DNA from: Lautropia sp.
GTDB taxonomy: Bacteria; Pseudomonadota; Gammaproteobacteria; Burkholderiales; Burkholderiaceae_E
DNA length: 64,000 bases
Assembly (NCBI GenBank): GCA_030528325.1
Contig: JAUMZD010000011.1
Coordinates: 1 to 64,000, forward strand
Direction: 5' to 3'
The translations under genes and the position numbers were made by a program. This document shows, in pieces, positions 8,785 through 18,277 of the stretch. Every line of letters begins with the position of its first letter. The first letter of the stretch is position 1. The notes under the pieces were generated by a model, which was not told the origin of the DNA, made no database searches, and was given only the letters and a program-made list of their open reading frames with translations.

Positions 8785-9815
8785 GCCCTTGTTCACAAAA
8801 ACGGTGGATAAGTGTGTGAGGACTGATCGCGCAACCCTCCCGGTGCCAGTCTGCATGCGGGTTTTCGCGGGCGTGCCGCTTTTTTGATCGCAGGGGAAGA
8901 GCAGAGCTGATCAGCGGTCGACGAAGCGCTGCTCAACGGCGAAAACGTCCTGTCTTGCTCACAGAAGCGGTGGATAACGATGTGGGCATCGCCAGGGGAT
9001 CTGTTCTGGATTGGCTGCTGGCGCGGGTTTTCAAGGGATTGCTTAAAAAGTGGGCCTCTGTTTGTCACTTTCCGGAGAGGAGGCCGAGCCGTGGCGGATG
9101 AGGAGGGGCAGCCTGCACCCGGCAGTGGGGTTCTGCACAAAATCGGTGGATAAGTGTGTGAGAAGCCTCAGGGCAAGCCGGCTGAATCCAGTCTGGCTGC
9201 GGCCTGCCGGGGAGCTGCCTCATTTTTGATCTTGTTGGGGAAGTTCAGGCCGACAGACGGTCGGAAATGATCGGACAGATGTGTCTGGATTGGGGGGTTC
9301 TGCACAAAATCGGTGGATAACTGTGTGAGAACCGATGGGCCAACTCCGTTGATGCCAGTGTTCATGCGGCCTGACAGGGGGGTGCCTGTTTTTTGGGCGG
9401 CCGCCAGCATGGTGCAGACGGGCGGTCGCTCCCGAAGGATGAGCGTGAACAACTGCGGCATTCTGCACAGAAGGCGTGGATAACCATGTGAGAAGGGAGA
9501 GGGTAACGGCCGAAATCCCAGTCTGGGCGCGGCTTGGCGTGGGTTTGCCTGTTTTTTGTGCAGTCCTGCTTTCTGTGAACAAGCGGGCTGTTTGTTGACA
9601 GATTGGGCAAAACGGGGAGCAGAACTGTGGATAACTTTGTGGGAATAAGTTTGTCCTCCTCTGTCAAATGAAAGTGCCTACTATCACCGGATTTGCCGGG
9701 TTACCGTTGGAAAAATAAAAGTCTATATATATCAATGAGATAGCTTTGTTTCGGTCAGGCTGTACTGAATCAGGCGTTTGCAAGAGGCAGGGCCGAAAGT
9801 TGTGTATAACTTTTG
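8785..9815 (+). repeat. Degenerate tandem repeat of about 166 bp, each unit centred on a DnaA-like box
   Basis: Boxes start at 8803, 8969, 9145, 9312, 9475, 9626 and 9801, giving spacings of 166, 176, 167, 163, 151 and 175. Around most boxes the flanks are conserved: TTCTGCACAAAA before and TGTGTGAGAA after. Two further blocks recur inside units at similar offsets: CCAGTCTG or CCAGTGTTCATGCGG about 50 bases after the box, and TGCCTGTTTTTTG about 80 after. The box sequence is GGTGGATAA in four units, CGTGGATAA in one, TGTGGATAA in one and TGTGTATAA in the last. All boxes point the same way. Confidence 0.85.
9626..9634 (-). promoter_or_regulatory. Perfect DnaA box, last strong box of the array
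   Basis: TGTGGATAA (complement TTATCCACA) in the sixth unit of the array. The AT-rich segment at 9705-9750 follows about 70 bases later, the relative placement expected for a DNA unwinding element beside a strong DnaA site. Confidence 0.8.
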
Positions 9816-10118
9816 GGATAAGCCTGCTGCCGTGCGGGATGGGCTGGCACCGAGCGGTGCTCGTTGACGGATGGACGGCACATATTGTGCTGTCGGTCGC
9901 TAATGATGACAGGGAGATCTGACGATAAGTGAGCGCCAACCCAAGGTGGGATGCCCGTAATCACGGGTCTGCTGGTTGGGGGCCTGCCGAGGTTGCGTCT
10001 TCTGAATCCAGCCGGGCGAAGGCCGGGCAGTTGTGCTGCATTGCAATACAGCAGGCCGGATCCGTGCACTTCGGTTGTGGTGGCTGCGGTTCTGGCGCTC
10101 AGGAAACGCAAAAAAAGC

Positions 10119-11120
10119 TCAGGAAAAGTACAGTCGCATCAGCTGACGGGCCACCAGATCCGGATCGTGACGAATGAAGCTGCGCGAATCGGCGAGTGGA
10201 TCATGTTGCGTGGCACCCGCCCACACGTTCTTGGCCAGGATGGGGGCGCCAACCAGTTCTCGCCCTGGCGTCGGTGGCCGCCTGGTGTCCAGCAGCACCG
10301 CATGCTCGCCCTTGTGGGCGTAGCGAGCCATCACTTCGCTGGATGGGGAGACGTTGTTGAACAGGACATAGTCCAGAAAGGGGCCGCCAGCGAGCCGCTC
10401 GATCTCGTCGGCAAAGTCCTGTACCGACAGGCCCTGGGTCGGGCCGGGTTTGGTCACGAGGTTGCAGACGAAGACGCACTTGGCCGAGGTGGCCCGCAGC
10501 GCTTCCTGAATGCGCTGGATCACCAGTACGGGCGCCAGACTGCCGTAGAGATCCCCAGGGGCGATGACCACCATGTCCGCCTGATTGATGGCTGCCAGCG
10601 CCGCAGGATTGGCCTGGGCCTCAGGTTCCAGCCAGACTCGGGGGCTGGTGGCGATGGGGGCGTTGGCGATGGTGAACTCGCCTTTCACGGGCAGGCCGTC
10701 GACCCCTTCGGCGCACAGCGTGACGTTGGTCAACGTGGCCGGATGGACGCGGCCGTGGATGTTGAGCACTTCGCTCGCCAGCTCGACGGCTTCGGCGAAG
10801 CTGCCGGTCATCTTTTCCAGCGCGGTCAGGAACAGGTTCCCGAAGGCGTGTCCCTTCAGGCCACCCTTGTCGAAGCGGTAATTGAACAGATCCCGAACCT
10901 TCGGGCTTTCGCTCAGGGCCACCAGGCATTGACGGATATCGCCCGGCGGGAGGACGCCCAGCTCGTCTCGCAGCGTGCCGGTCGAGCCGCCGTCATCGGC
11001 CATGTTGACGAGTGCGCTGATGTCGCGCACATATTGCTTCAGGCCCGACAGCAGGGTGAAGCTGCCTGTCCCGCCGCCAATCACCACCAGTTTTGCACCG
11101 GTGATCTCGTCATGTGCCAT
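10119..11120 (-). CDS. yvcK: YvcK/CofD-like putative gluconeogenesis factor
   Basis: A 333-residue protein of the UPF0052/YvcK branch of the CofD superfamily. It begins with a nucleotide-binding loop GGGTGS (15-20), followed by the family motifs NMADDGGSTGTLR and LPPGDIRQCL, and later APGDLYGS. In Bacillus the homologue is needed for growth on gluconeogenic carbon sources and for cell shape; it binds UDP-sugars. The molecular role here is not known. The neighbours upstream on the same strand are a sugar permease and glucokinase, which fits a link with carbon metabolism. The gene starts about 40 bases downstream of a long hairpin. Confidence 0.9.
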   Translation of the reverse strand: MAHDEITGAKLVVIGGGTGSFTLLSGLKQYVRDISALVNMADDGGSTGTLRDELGVLPPGDIRQCLVALSESPKVRDLFNYRFDKGGLKGHAFGNLFLTALEKMTGSFAEAVELASEVLNIHGRVHPATLTNVTLCAEGVDGLPVKGEFTIANAPIATSPRVWLEPEAQANPAALAAINQADMVVIAPGDLYGSLAPVLVIQRIQEALRATSAKCVFVCNLVTKPGPTQGLSVQDFADEIERLAGGPFLDYVLFNNVSPSSEVMARYAHKGEHAVLLDTRRPPTPGRELVGAPILAKNVWAGATQHDPLADSRSFIRHDPDLVARQLMRLYFS

Positions 11121-11160
11121 GAGTGCTTTCCTTCGTTCTTGCTGCTGTCGGGGTCAGGGC

Positions 11161-11215
11161 GTGTCATGCACGTATTCGCCTGCGCGAAATCTGTCCCTCC
11201 GGGCGTGCATGACAC
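11161..11215 (-). promoter_or_regulatory. Long hairpin upstream of yvcK
   Basis: GTGTCATGCACG (11161-11172) is the exact reverse complement of CGTGCATGACAC (11204-11215), with a 31-base loop. It lies 40 bases before the yvcK start, so it could be an operator, a leader structure, or an attenuator. No T run follows. Confidence 0.5.
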
Positions 11216-11237
11216 TAGTATCCTCCTTTTGCATGAC

Positions 11238-11279
11238 GACGGCCCGTTTAAACCCTCGATGGCGTTCAAACGGGCCGTC
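11238..11279 (-). terminator. Hairpin after the sugar permease gene
   Basis: GACGGCCCGTTT (11238-11249) pairs perfectly with AAACGGGCCGTC (11268-11279), a GC-rich 12-bp stem 37 bases beyond the permease stop codon. There is no clear T run, so it may act as an intrinsic terminator or a transcript-stabilising structure. Confidence 0.5.
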
Positions 11280-11316
11280 CGGTTGCGCTGTGAGCAACAG
11301 CTTCAGCGGGGCATGC

Positions 11317-12588
11317 TCAATCGACCTTGTGACCCTTCAGGCCGAAGAAGACGATGTAGACGTAGCAGATGGCGCTGATCAGGAAGGAGATCAGCAGACC
11401 GTAGTGGTCGGCGACGAATCCCTGCACCACCGGCACGATGGCACCGCCCACGATCGCGGTGGACAGGATGCCGGAACCGGCACTGGTGTACTTGCCCAGT
11501 CCGCGGGTGGCCAGCGAGAAGATCGTCGGAAACATGATCGAGTTGAAGAAGCCGATGGCCAGCAGCGAGTACATGGCCACATAGCCGCCCGAGGACACGG
11601 CGATCAGGATCAGGATCACGTTGACCGTCGCATTGAAGGCCAGGTACCGGCCCGGGTTGAAGTAGTTCAACAGCACGCTGCCGAGGAAGCGGCCCACCAT
11701 GGCACCGCCCCAGTAGAAGGACAGGTATTGCGCGGCCGTCTTGTGGGACAGTCCGCCCACTTCGTCGAGCGCCATCACGTTGACCAGCAGGCTGCCGATG
11801 GCCACTTCGGCGCCCACGTAACAGAAGATGCCCACGGCTCCCAGCAACAGGTGACGGTACTGCCAGACACTGTCCTTGGCATCGCCCAGTTGTTCGGAAG
11901 CGGCTTCGGCAATTTTTTCAGCGGCGGGCAGTTTGATCATCGACACGATGACCGCCAGCAGGATCAACACGCCGGCCAGCCCCAGATAGGGCAATTGCAC
12001 GGAAGAGGCCTGCTCGGCGTGATAGGCCGCCTGTTCGGCCGGGCTAAGCTGGGAGAGCTGTTCTGGCGTCAGGATGACGGCACCCAGGATCAGGAAGGCG
12101 CCCAGCTGGGGGGCGATCGTCGTACCCAGCGAGTTGAAGGCCTGTACCAGTGTCAGCGTGCGCGCCTCCTTGCCCGGCGGGCTCAGCAGCGTCACATAGG
12201 GGTTGCCCGACACTTGCAGCAGCGTGATGCCGCTGGCGAGGATGAAGAGTGCGCCGAGGAAGATCGGATAGGACTCGGATGTGGCGGCCGGATAGAACAG
12301 GACACAACCGAGGGCGGCGATGAGAAAGCCCCCGATCACGCCTTGTTTGTAGCCGAGCCTGGCAATGAACTTGCCGAAGGGAATCGAGGTGACGGCATAG
12401 GCGGTGAAGAAGCAGAACTGAACCAGCGTGGCCTGAAAGTAGGTCAGGGTGAAGACTTCCTTCAGGTGTGGAATCAGGATGTCGTTCATGCAGGTGATGA
12501 AGCCGAGCATGAAGAACAGGGTGGTCAGAACGCTCAGCGCGTGGCTGTTGGATGTCGACTGGACGCCGGCGGGGGGTGAGGCTGACAT
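11317..12588 (-). CDS. gluP: MFS sugar permease (fucose/glucose/galactose-type, GluP-like)
   Basis: A 423-residue polytopic membrane protein with about twelve hydrophobic segments. The sequence LTTLFFMLGFITCMNDILIP near the N-terminus, the LQVSGNPYVTLL motif and NSLGTTIAPQLG are characteristic of the FHS (fucose-galactose-glucose:proton symporter) family. The start at 12588 (MSASPPAG) follows a GGAG ribosome site; an upstream ATG at 12639 would add a hydrophobic leader without a ribosome site. Glucokinase lies immediately upstream on the same strand, so uptake and phosphorylation of free glucose is the likely pair of functions. The exact sugar is inferred from context. Confidence 0.88.
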   Translation of the reverse strand: MSASPPAGVQSTSNSHALSVLTTLFFMLGFITCMNDILIPHLKEVFTLTYFQATLVQFCFFTAYAVTSIPFGKFIARLGYKQGVIGGFLIAALGCVLFYPAATSESYPIFLGALFILASGITLLQVSGNPYVTLLSPPGKEARTLTLVQAFNSLGTTIAPQLGAFLILGAVILTPEQLSQLSPAEQAAYHAEQASSVQLPYLGLAGVLILLAVIVSMIKLPAAEKIAEAASEQLGDAKDSVWQYRHLLLGAVGIFCYVGAEVAIGSLLVNVMALDEVGGLSHKTAAQYLSFYWGGAMVGRFLGSVLLNYFNPGRYLAFNATVNVILILIAVSSGGYVAMYSLLAIGFFNSIMFPTIFSLATRGLGKYTSAGSGILSTAIVGGAIVPVVQGFVADHYGLLISFLISAICYVYIVFFGLKGHKVD

Positions 12589-12662
12589 GGTGGGGCTCCA
12601 GAGAAAGCAGGGGAGAAAGGCAAAGAGGTCTCTGGCCAAGTCCCTCTGGCGTGTCCGCCGGT

Positions 12663-12684
12663 GGGTGGCGCCCGTGCGCCACCC
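12663..12684 (-). terminator. Short GC-rich hairpin between glk and the permease
   Basis: GGGTGGCG and CGCCACCC form an 8-bp stem with a 6-base loop 26 bases after the glk stop. It lacks a T run and could be a partial terminator or mRNA-stabilising structure within a glk-permease transcript. Confidence 0.4.
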
Positions 12685-12709
12685 ATGAGACTTGACGGAT
12701 CAGGACGGC

Positions 12710-13702
12710 TTATTCGTTGTCGAGATGATTGGCGAGTGCCACGGCAGCACCTGACAGACCCGGGTTGGGACTCAGCACCACATAGACGGGGATGGCTGCC
12801 AGATAACCTTCAAAGCGCCCCTTGTTCTCGAAACGGTTGCGGAATGGCGAGGTGATGAAGTAATCGATGAAACGCCGGATGATGCCGCCACACAGATAGA
12901 CGCCACCGCGCGCACCCAGCGTCAGCGCCAGGTTCGACGAAACCGTGCCCAGCATGGCGCAGAAGATGTCCAGCGTCAGGCGGGCCAGCGGGGAGGAACC
13001 GCTGAGCCCCTGGCGGCTGATTTCCGCTGGCTCGAGTGGGGGACGCTCGATGCCTTCCCGATCGGCCAGCGCTTCATGAATCAGCGTGAGGCCGGAGCCG
13101 GACAGGAAGCGTTCGGCGGAGACATGGCCATGCTTGCGAGCGGCGTACTGCCAGATGTGAAGTTCGGTCTGATCGAAGGGGCTGAAGCTGACATGCCCGC
13201 CTTCACCAGCCAGCGCCGTGTAGCCACATTTATGGTGGGGGATCAGCCCGGACACGCCCAGACCCGTACCGGGGCCGATGACGGCGATGGGGGTATCGGG
13301 CACGGGCGTGGTTCCACCCACCTGCAGCAGCTCGGACTCGGGAATGTGTGGAATGGACAGTGCCTGGGCCGTGAAATCGTTCAGCAGGATCAGCGTATCC
13401 AGCCCGAGCGCCTGGCGGGTCGTTTCGATCGAGAAGGCCCAATGGTGGTTGGTCATCTGAACCCAGTCGCCCACGATCGGATTCGCGATGGCGATGGCTG
13501 CATGCCGAACCTTCGGGTTGCCGGCATTTTCCAGATAGGTACGGATGGCCGCATGCAGGCTGTCATGATCCTTGGTGGGCAGCGTTTCGATGTGCTCGAG
13601 CTGCTGGGGGGACACTTCGAGGGCAAAGCGGGCATTGGTGCCGCCGACATCGGCCACGAGGCGTGGCCAGGCCGTATCCTTCTTGTCGATCGTCGTGACC
13701 AT
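12710..13702 (-). CDS. glk: Glucokinase
   Basis: A 330-residue ROK-unrelated bacterial glucokinase that phosphorylates glucose with ATP in the cytoplasm. The phosphate-binding motif DVGGTNARF is at 18-26, the aspartate-containing LNDFTAQA and the [12 protein letters not shown] motif follow, and [10 protein letters not shown] is the sugar-binding region. The ATG at 13702 is preceded by AAGGAGC. The frame stays open far upstream but only because it runs through a copy of element A, so that extension is not coding. It is the first gene of a probable glk-permease unit. Confidence 0.95.
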   Translation of the reverse strand: MVTTIDKKDTAWPRLVADVGGTNARFALEVSPQQLEHIETLPTKDHDSLHAAIRTYLENAGNPKVRHAAIAIANPIVGDWVQMTNHHWAFSIETTRQALGLDTLILLNDFTAQALSIPHIPESELLQVGGTTPVPDTPIAVIGPGTGLGVSGLIPHHKCGYTALAGEGGHVSFSPFDQTELHIWQYAARKHGHVSAERFLSGSGLTLIHEALADREGIERPPLEPAEISRQGLSGSSPLARLTLDIFCAMLGTVSSNLALTLGARGGVYLCGGIIRRFIDYFITSPFRNRFENKGRFEGYLAAIPVYVVLSPNPGLSGAAVALANHLDNE

Positions 13703-13814
13703 GGGGTGCTCCTTGCTACTTGCTGTATTCGAGGCGGGATATGAAGTGCCCGCATTATGTGCGGCCAGCCAGCTCGCAGCACTGGCGGGACGGATTAATG
13801 GGTCACTGGACACC

Positions 13815-13980
13815 AGGAGTTTGGGCGGCAGGAAAGTCGCGGGCTGCAGCGACCGCGCCGGCCCATTTTTGCACCCGTTTCTTGCCCCATGGCTCGGGCT
13901 ATGGGGCGATGAATCGGGCACAAACCGTGCTCGGCGGGGCCGATTTTCGCGGTCGCGATTCCTGCCGCCCAAGCGCCTGG
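13815..13980. repeat. Element A, full copy
   Basis: A complete copy of about 166 bases running from AGGAGTTTGGGCGGCAGGAA to TTCCTGCCGCCCAAGCGCC, so the ends are inverted repeats of about 20 bases. It contains the central hairpin GCCCCATGGC/GCTATGGGGC and the inner block AATCGGGCACAAACCGTGCT. It lies upstream of glk; the rest of the 13703-14265 gap holds only the hemE terminator. Confidence 0.9.
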
Positions 13981-14127
13981 CGCGCTTTGACATCGGCTGG
14001 TATTGATACGCCAGCGTCTGAATACCGCCCTCATTATGCTGGATGGGGCATGACGCCCCGCGCTATACCGCACTGGAAGCGTTGGTACTTCGAGTGAGCG
14101 CGAAGACACTTGCTACGTGCGCAGACG

Positions 14128-14156
14128 AAAAAAAAGCGGTCACCATGGGTAACCGC
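14128..14156 (-). terminator. Intrinsic terminator after hemE
   Basis: On the minus strand the stem GCGGTTACC/GGTGACCGC (one mismatch, ATG-type loop; plus coordinates 14136-14156) is followed by eight T residues (14128-14135). It stands about 110 bases beyond the hemE stop and is the best-formed intrinsic terminator in the window. It probably ends the long atp-hemE transcript. Confidence 0.85.
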
Positions 14157-14265
14157 CGTGCGGGTGTGTTGCTTGCTGGCAAGGGGGGGCATCGTCATGT
14201 GCCCGCTCCTCGCGGGCGACGTGCGCCGGGGCCCTGATACCGTTGTAGAGAGCTTCGCTGGGGCC

Positions 14266-15369
14266 TCAGCAGAATGGCTGCTGGCGCAACTGCCGGCTGT
14301 ACTGATGCACGGTTTCCACTAGCACCGACACATGCTCGGGTGGCGTGAACTGTGAGATGCCATGACCGAGGTTGAAGATATGGCCACGCCCCGTGTTGGC
14401 AGCCCCGTAGCTGTCGAGCGTCCGGATGACCTGTTCCCGGACATTTTCCGGCGAGGTCAGCAGCGCCATGGGGTCGAGGTTGCCCTGCAGCACGCAGTCA
14501 GGGCCAACCATCTGGCGGGCCTTGGCCAGATTCACGGTCCAGTCCACACCAACCGCTGAGGCACCGATGCCAGCCAGGGCATCCAGCCATGGGGCGCCGC
14601 CCTTGGTGAACACGATGGTTGGCACCGAGACGAGCTGAGGCTTGCCATCGGAACCGATCTCTTCGCGATACGGGGTCAGCGATGCAAGAATGCGCCGCAT
14701 ATAGGTCAGTGAGTACACCTGGAACAGGTGATACGGGAGGATGCCGCCCCAGGTGTCGAAGATCATGACCGCTTGCGCGCCAGCCTCGATCTGGGCATTG
14801 AGGTAAGTGCTCACTGACCGGGAAAGGGTCTCCAGCAGGCGATGCATCAGATCCGGGCGCTGGTACATCATCGTGCGGATCTGCTGGAAGTCGGTGCCTC
14901 CCTTACCTTCGACCATGTAGCAGGCCAAGGTCCAGGGGCTACCGGAAAACCCGATCAGCGGAACGCGGTCGTTCAGCGCCTGCCGGATGGTGCGCACCGC
15001 ATCCATGACATAGCGCAGATCATCCATCGGGTCAGGCACGAACAGTGCCTTCACATTCTCTTCGTCGCGTATCGTTTTCTCGAAACGGGGCCCCTCACCT
15101 TTCTGGAAGCTGAGGCCGAGACCCATCGCATCGGGAATCGTCAGGATGTCCGAAAACAAAATGGCCGCATCGAGCGGAAAGCGCTCGAGCGGCTGAAGCG
15201 TGACTTCACAGGCCAGCTCTGGCGTCTTGCAGAGCGTCATGAAATCACCGGCTCTGGCACGGGTGGCGTTGTACTCAGGCAGGTACCGACCTGCCTGCCG
15301 CATCAGCCAGACCGGCGTGTAGTCGGTCAGCTGACCGCGCAGGGCGCGTAAGAAGGTGTCGTTCTTCAA
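14266..15369 (-). CDS. hemE: Uroporphyrinogen decarboxylase
   Basis: HemE removes four carboxyl groups from uroporphyrinogen III to give coproporphyrinogen III in haem synthesis. The protein has 367 residues, close to the family norm. The signature [10 protein letters not shown] lies at 24-33, with the invariant Arg and the substrate-binding region, and [10 protein letters not shown] and [10 protein letters not shown] follow. It begins only 12 bases after the end of atpC on the same strand, so it is likely read through from the ATP synthase operon, coupling haem supply to respiration. A terminator follows. Confidence 0.97.
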   Translation of the reverse strand: MKNDTFLRALRGQLTDYTPVWLMRQAGRYLPEYNATRARAGDFMTLCKTPELACEVTLQPLERFPLDAAILFSDILTIPDAMGLGLSFQKGEGPRFEKTIRDEENVKALFVPDPMDDLRYVMDAVRTIRQALNDRVPLIGFSGSPWTLACYMVEGKGGTDFQQIRTMMYQRPDLMHRLLETLSRSVSTYLNAQIEAGAQAVMIFDTWGGILPYHLFQVYSLTYMRRILASLTPYREEIGSDGKPQLVSVPTIVFTKGGAPWLDALAGIGASAVGVDWTVNLAKARQMVGPDCVLQGNLDPMALLTSPENVREQVIRTLDSYGAANTGRGHIFNLGHGISQFTPPEHVSVLVETVHQYSRQLRQQPFC

Positions 15370-15381
15370 TGCTGCGTGGGA

Positions 15382-15795
15382 TTACCGGTGATAACGGTTG
15401 ATCGTGTTGAGCTGTGCTGTCAGGACGACGAACTCTTTCTGGGCACGGGCCAGATCCAGCTTGTTCTTGGCGTTGTCGATCGCTTCCTGGGCGGCGCGTC
15501 GGGCCTCGGCGGCACGGGCTTCGTCCAGGTCGGCGCCGCGAATGGCGGTGTCTGCCAGCACGGTGATGACATCGGGCTGCACTTCCAGAATGCCGCCCGC
15601 CACAAAGATCAGCTCATCCTTGGTCTGGCCAGGCAGCTTGATGCGCACGGCACCGGGCTTGATGCGCGTGATCAGCGGGGTGTGGTTGGCATAGACGCCG
15701 AGTTCACCGGATTCACCAGGCAGGACGACGAATTCGGCCTGACCGGAGAAAATCGATTCCTCAGCGCTGACCACCTCGACTTGAATCGTGCTCAT
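15382..15795 (-). CDS. atpC: ATP synthase F1 epsilon subunit
   Basis: A 137-residue protein with the N-terminal beta-barrel ([17 protein letters not shown], then [24 protein letters not shown]) and a C-terminal helical hairpin rich in Ala, Arg and Glu. It connects the central stalk to the c-ring and regulates ATP hydrolysis. The ATG at 15795 begins the conserved MSTIQVEVV; a longer frame to 15843 adds an unrelated Arg/Pro stretch overlapping the space after atpD and is not used. It is the last atp gene. Confidence 0.96.
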   Translation of the reverse strand: MSTIQVEVVSAEESIFSGQAEFVVLPGESGELGVYANHTPLITRIKPGAVRIKLPGQTKDELIFVAGGILEVQPDVITVLADTAIRGADLDEARAAEARRAAQEAIDNAKNKLDLARAQKEFVVLTAQLNTINRYHR

Positions 15796-15867
15796 GGCGT
15801 TTGGGTCTCTTATGGGTCGATGAAAGGGCCTGCCGCATGACAAGCCCTTTCGCAGGCTAGTGACGGC

Positions 15868-17313
<1,446 letters not shown>

Positions 17314-17337
17314 TTATTCGGTCGGGTGCGTTGCCGG

Positions 17338-18207
17338 TCAGACCGCTGCCGCGCCACCGACGATTTCACTGAGTTCCTGCGTGATGGCTGCCTGACGTGC
17401 CTTGTTGTACGACAGTTGCAGCTCATTGATGACCTTCTTGGCGTTGTCGGAGGCAGCCTTCATGGCCACGACCCGCGCGCTGTGCTCGGAAGCGATGTTT
17501 TCGGCCAGGGCCTGATAGATCAATGCCTCGATGTATCGCTTGATCAGTTCCTTCAACACCGACTGCGAATCCGGCTCGTAGAGGTAATCCCAGGAATAGC
17601 CAGGATCAGGCTTGCCAAGCTTGTCGCTGTGAAGCGGGAGCAGCTGCTCGATCATCGGCGTTTGCGTCATCGTGTTGACGAAGCGGCTGTACGCCAGGTA
17701 GATGGCGTCGATCTCACCGGCCAGGTAGGCATCGAGTTGTACTTTGATGACCGGTACCAGCTTGTCCATATGGGGCATGTCGCCAATGTGAACCAGCTGG
17801 GAGACGACCGGAACACCGACACGGTTCAGAAAGCCGAGTCCTTTGGCACCAAGGGCCGTACCACGAATGCCGATGCCTTTTTCATGCAGTTCGTGCATCT
17901 TCATCGTGATGAGACGGAAGATGTTCGTGTTCAATCCACCGCACAGACCCTTGTCGCTGGTGACCAGGATGACGCCAACATTCTTGATCTCATCCCGCTT
18001 CACCATGAAGGGATGGACATATTCAGGATTGGCGGTCGACAGGTGCGCGGTGATGTTGCGGATCTTGTCCGCATAAGGCCGGGCCTGCTTCATCCGGTCT
18101 TGTGCCTTGCGCATCTTCGATACCGAGACCATTTCCATGGCCTTCGTGATCTTTTGCGTATTTTTTACGCTCTTGATCTGGTTCCGGATCTCTTTGCTGC
18201 TTGCCAT
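17338..18207 (-). CDS. atpG: ATP synthase F1 gamma subunit
   Basis: A 289-residue central-stalk protein. It begins [27 protein letters not shown], the classic N-terminal coiled-coil helix, has the [10 protein letters not shown] motif near residue 85, and ends with a matching C-terminal helix ([21 protein letters not shown]). Gamma rotates within the alpha3beta3 ring to drive catalysis. The position between atpA and atpD is standard. Confidence 0.98.
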   Translation of the reverse strand: MASSKEIRNQIKSVKNTQKITKAMEMVSVSKMRKAQDRMKQARPYADKIRNITAHLSTANPEYVHPFMVKRDEIKNVGVILVTSDKGLCGGLNTNIFRLITMKMHELHEKGIGIRGTALGAKGLGFLNRVGVPVVSQLVHIGDMPHMDKLVPVIKVQLDAYLAGEIDAIYLAYSRFVNTMTQTPMIEQLLPLHSDKLGKPDPGYSWDYLYEPDSQSVLKELIKRYIEALIYQALAENIASEHSARVVAMKAASDNAKKVINELQLSYNKARQAAITQELSEIVGGAAAV

Positions 18208-18277
18208 AGGGGAGAAACTCGTTGGCGCACCGCCTGGGCGGTGCGCGGTTCAGCGGGAGGCTTCAGGCGACCTGAGG

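Larger units (their letters stand above)
8215..9960. other. Candidate replication-origin-like region (DnaA boxes plus AT-rich segments)
   Basis: Between priA and yvcK there is no credible gene. Two perfect DnaA boxes (TGTGGATAA, complement TTATCCACA) occur at 8298-8306 and 9626-9634. Five one-mismatch boxes lie between them, and TGTGTATAA follows at 9801. AT-rich stretches flank the array at about 8215-8290, 8380-8440 and 9705-9750, the last containing CTATATATATC. DnaA boxes plus an AT-rich unwinding region are the known make-up of bacterial origins. dnaA, dnaN and rpmH, which usually mark oriC in this class, are not in the window, so this could instead be a DnaA-titration locus. Function is inferred. 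Confidence 0.6.

Noticed and set aside
8793-9667. Overlapping leftward reading frames of 90-120 codons in the DnaA-box array
   Set aside because: They share the peptide VIHRFC only because each crosses the repeated box; they lack ribosome sites and family similarity.
8785-9815. CRISPR-like array
   Set aside because: The period of about 166 bp, degenerate repeats and conserved internal blocks do not fit repeat-spacer structure, and no cas genes are present.
9951-11378. Long rightward open frame of 475 codons opposite yvcK
   Set aside because: Antisense shadow of yvcK in high-GC DNA; no recognisable domain and no ribosome site.
10975-12579. Long rightward frame of 534 codons rich in His, Gln and Asp opposite the permease
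   Set aside because: Typical GC-rich antisense shadow of the permease gene on the other strand.
13703-13993. N-terminal extension of glucokinase by 97 residues
   Set aside because: The extension is the translation of an element A copy; the same peptide ([14 protein letters not shown] type) appears wherever element A is read, and a good ribosome site precedes the ATG at 13702.
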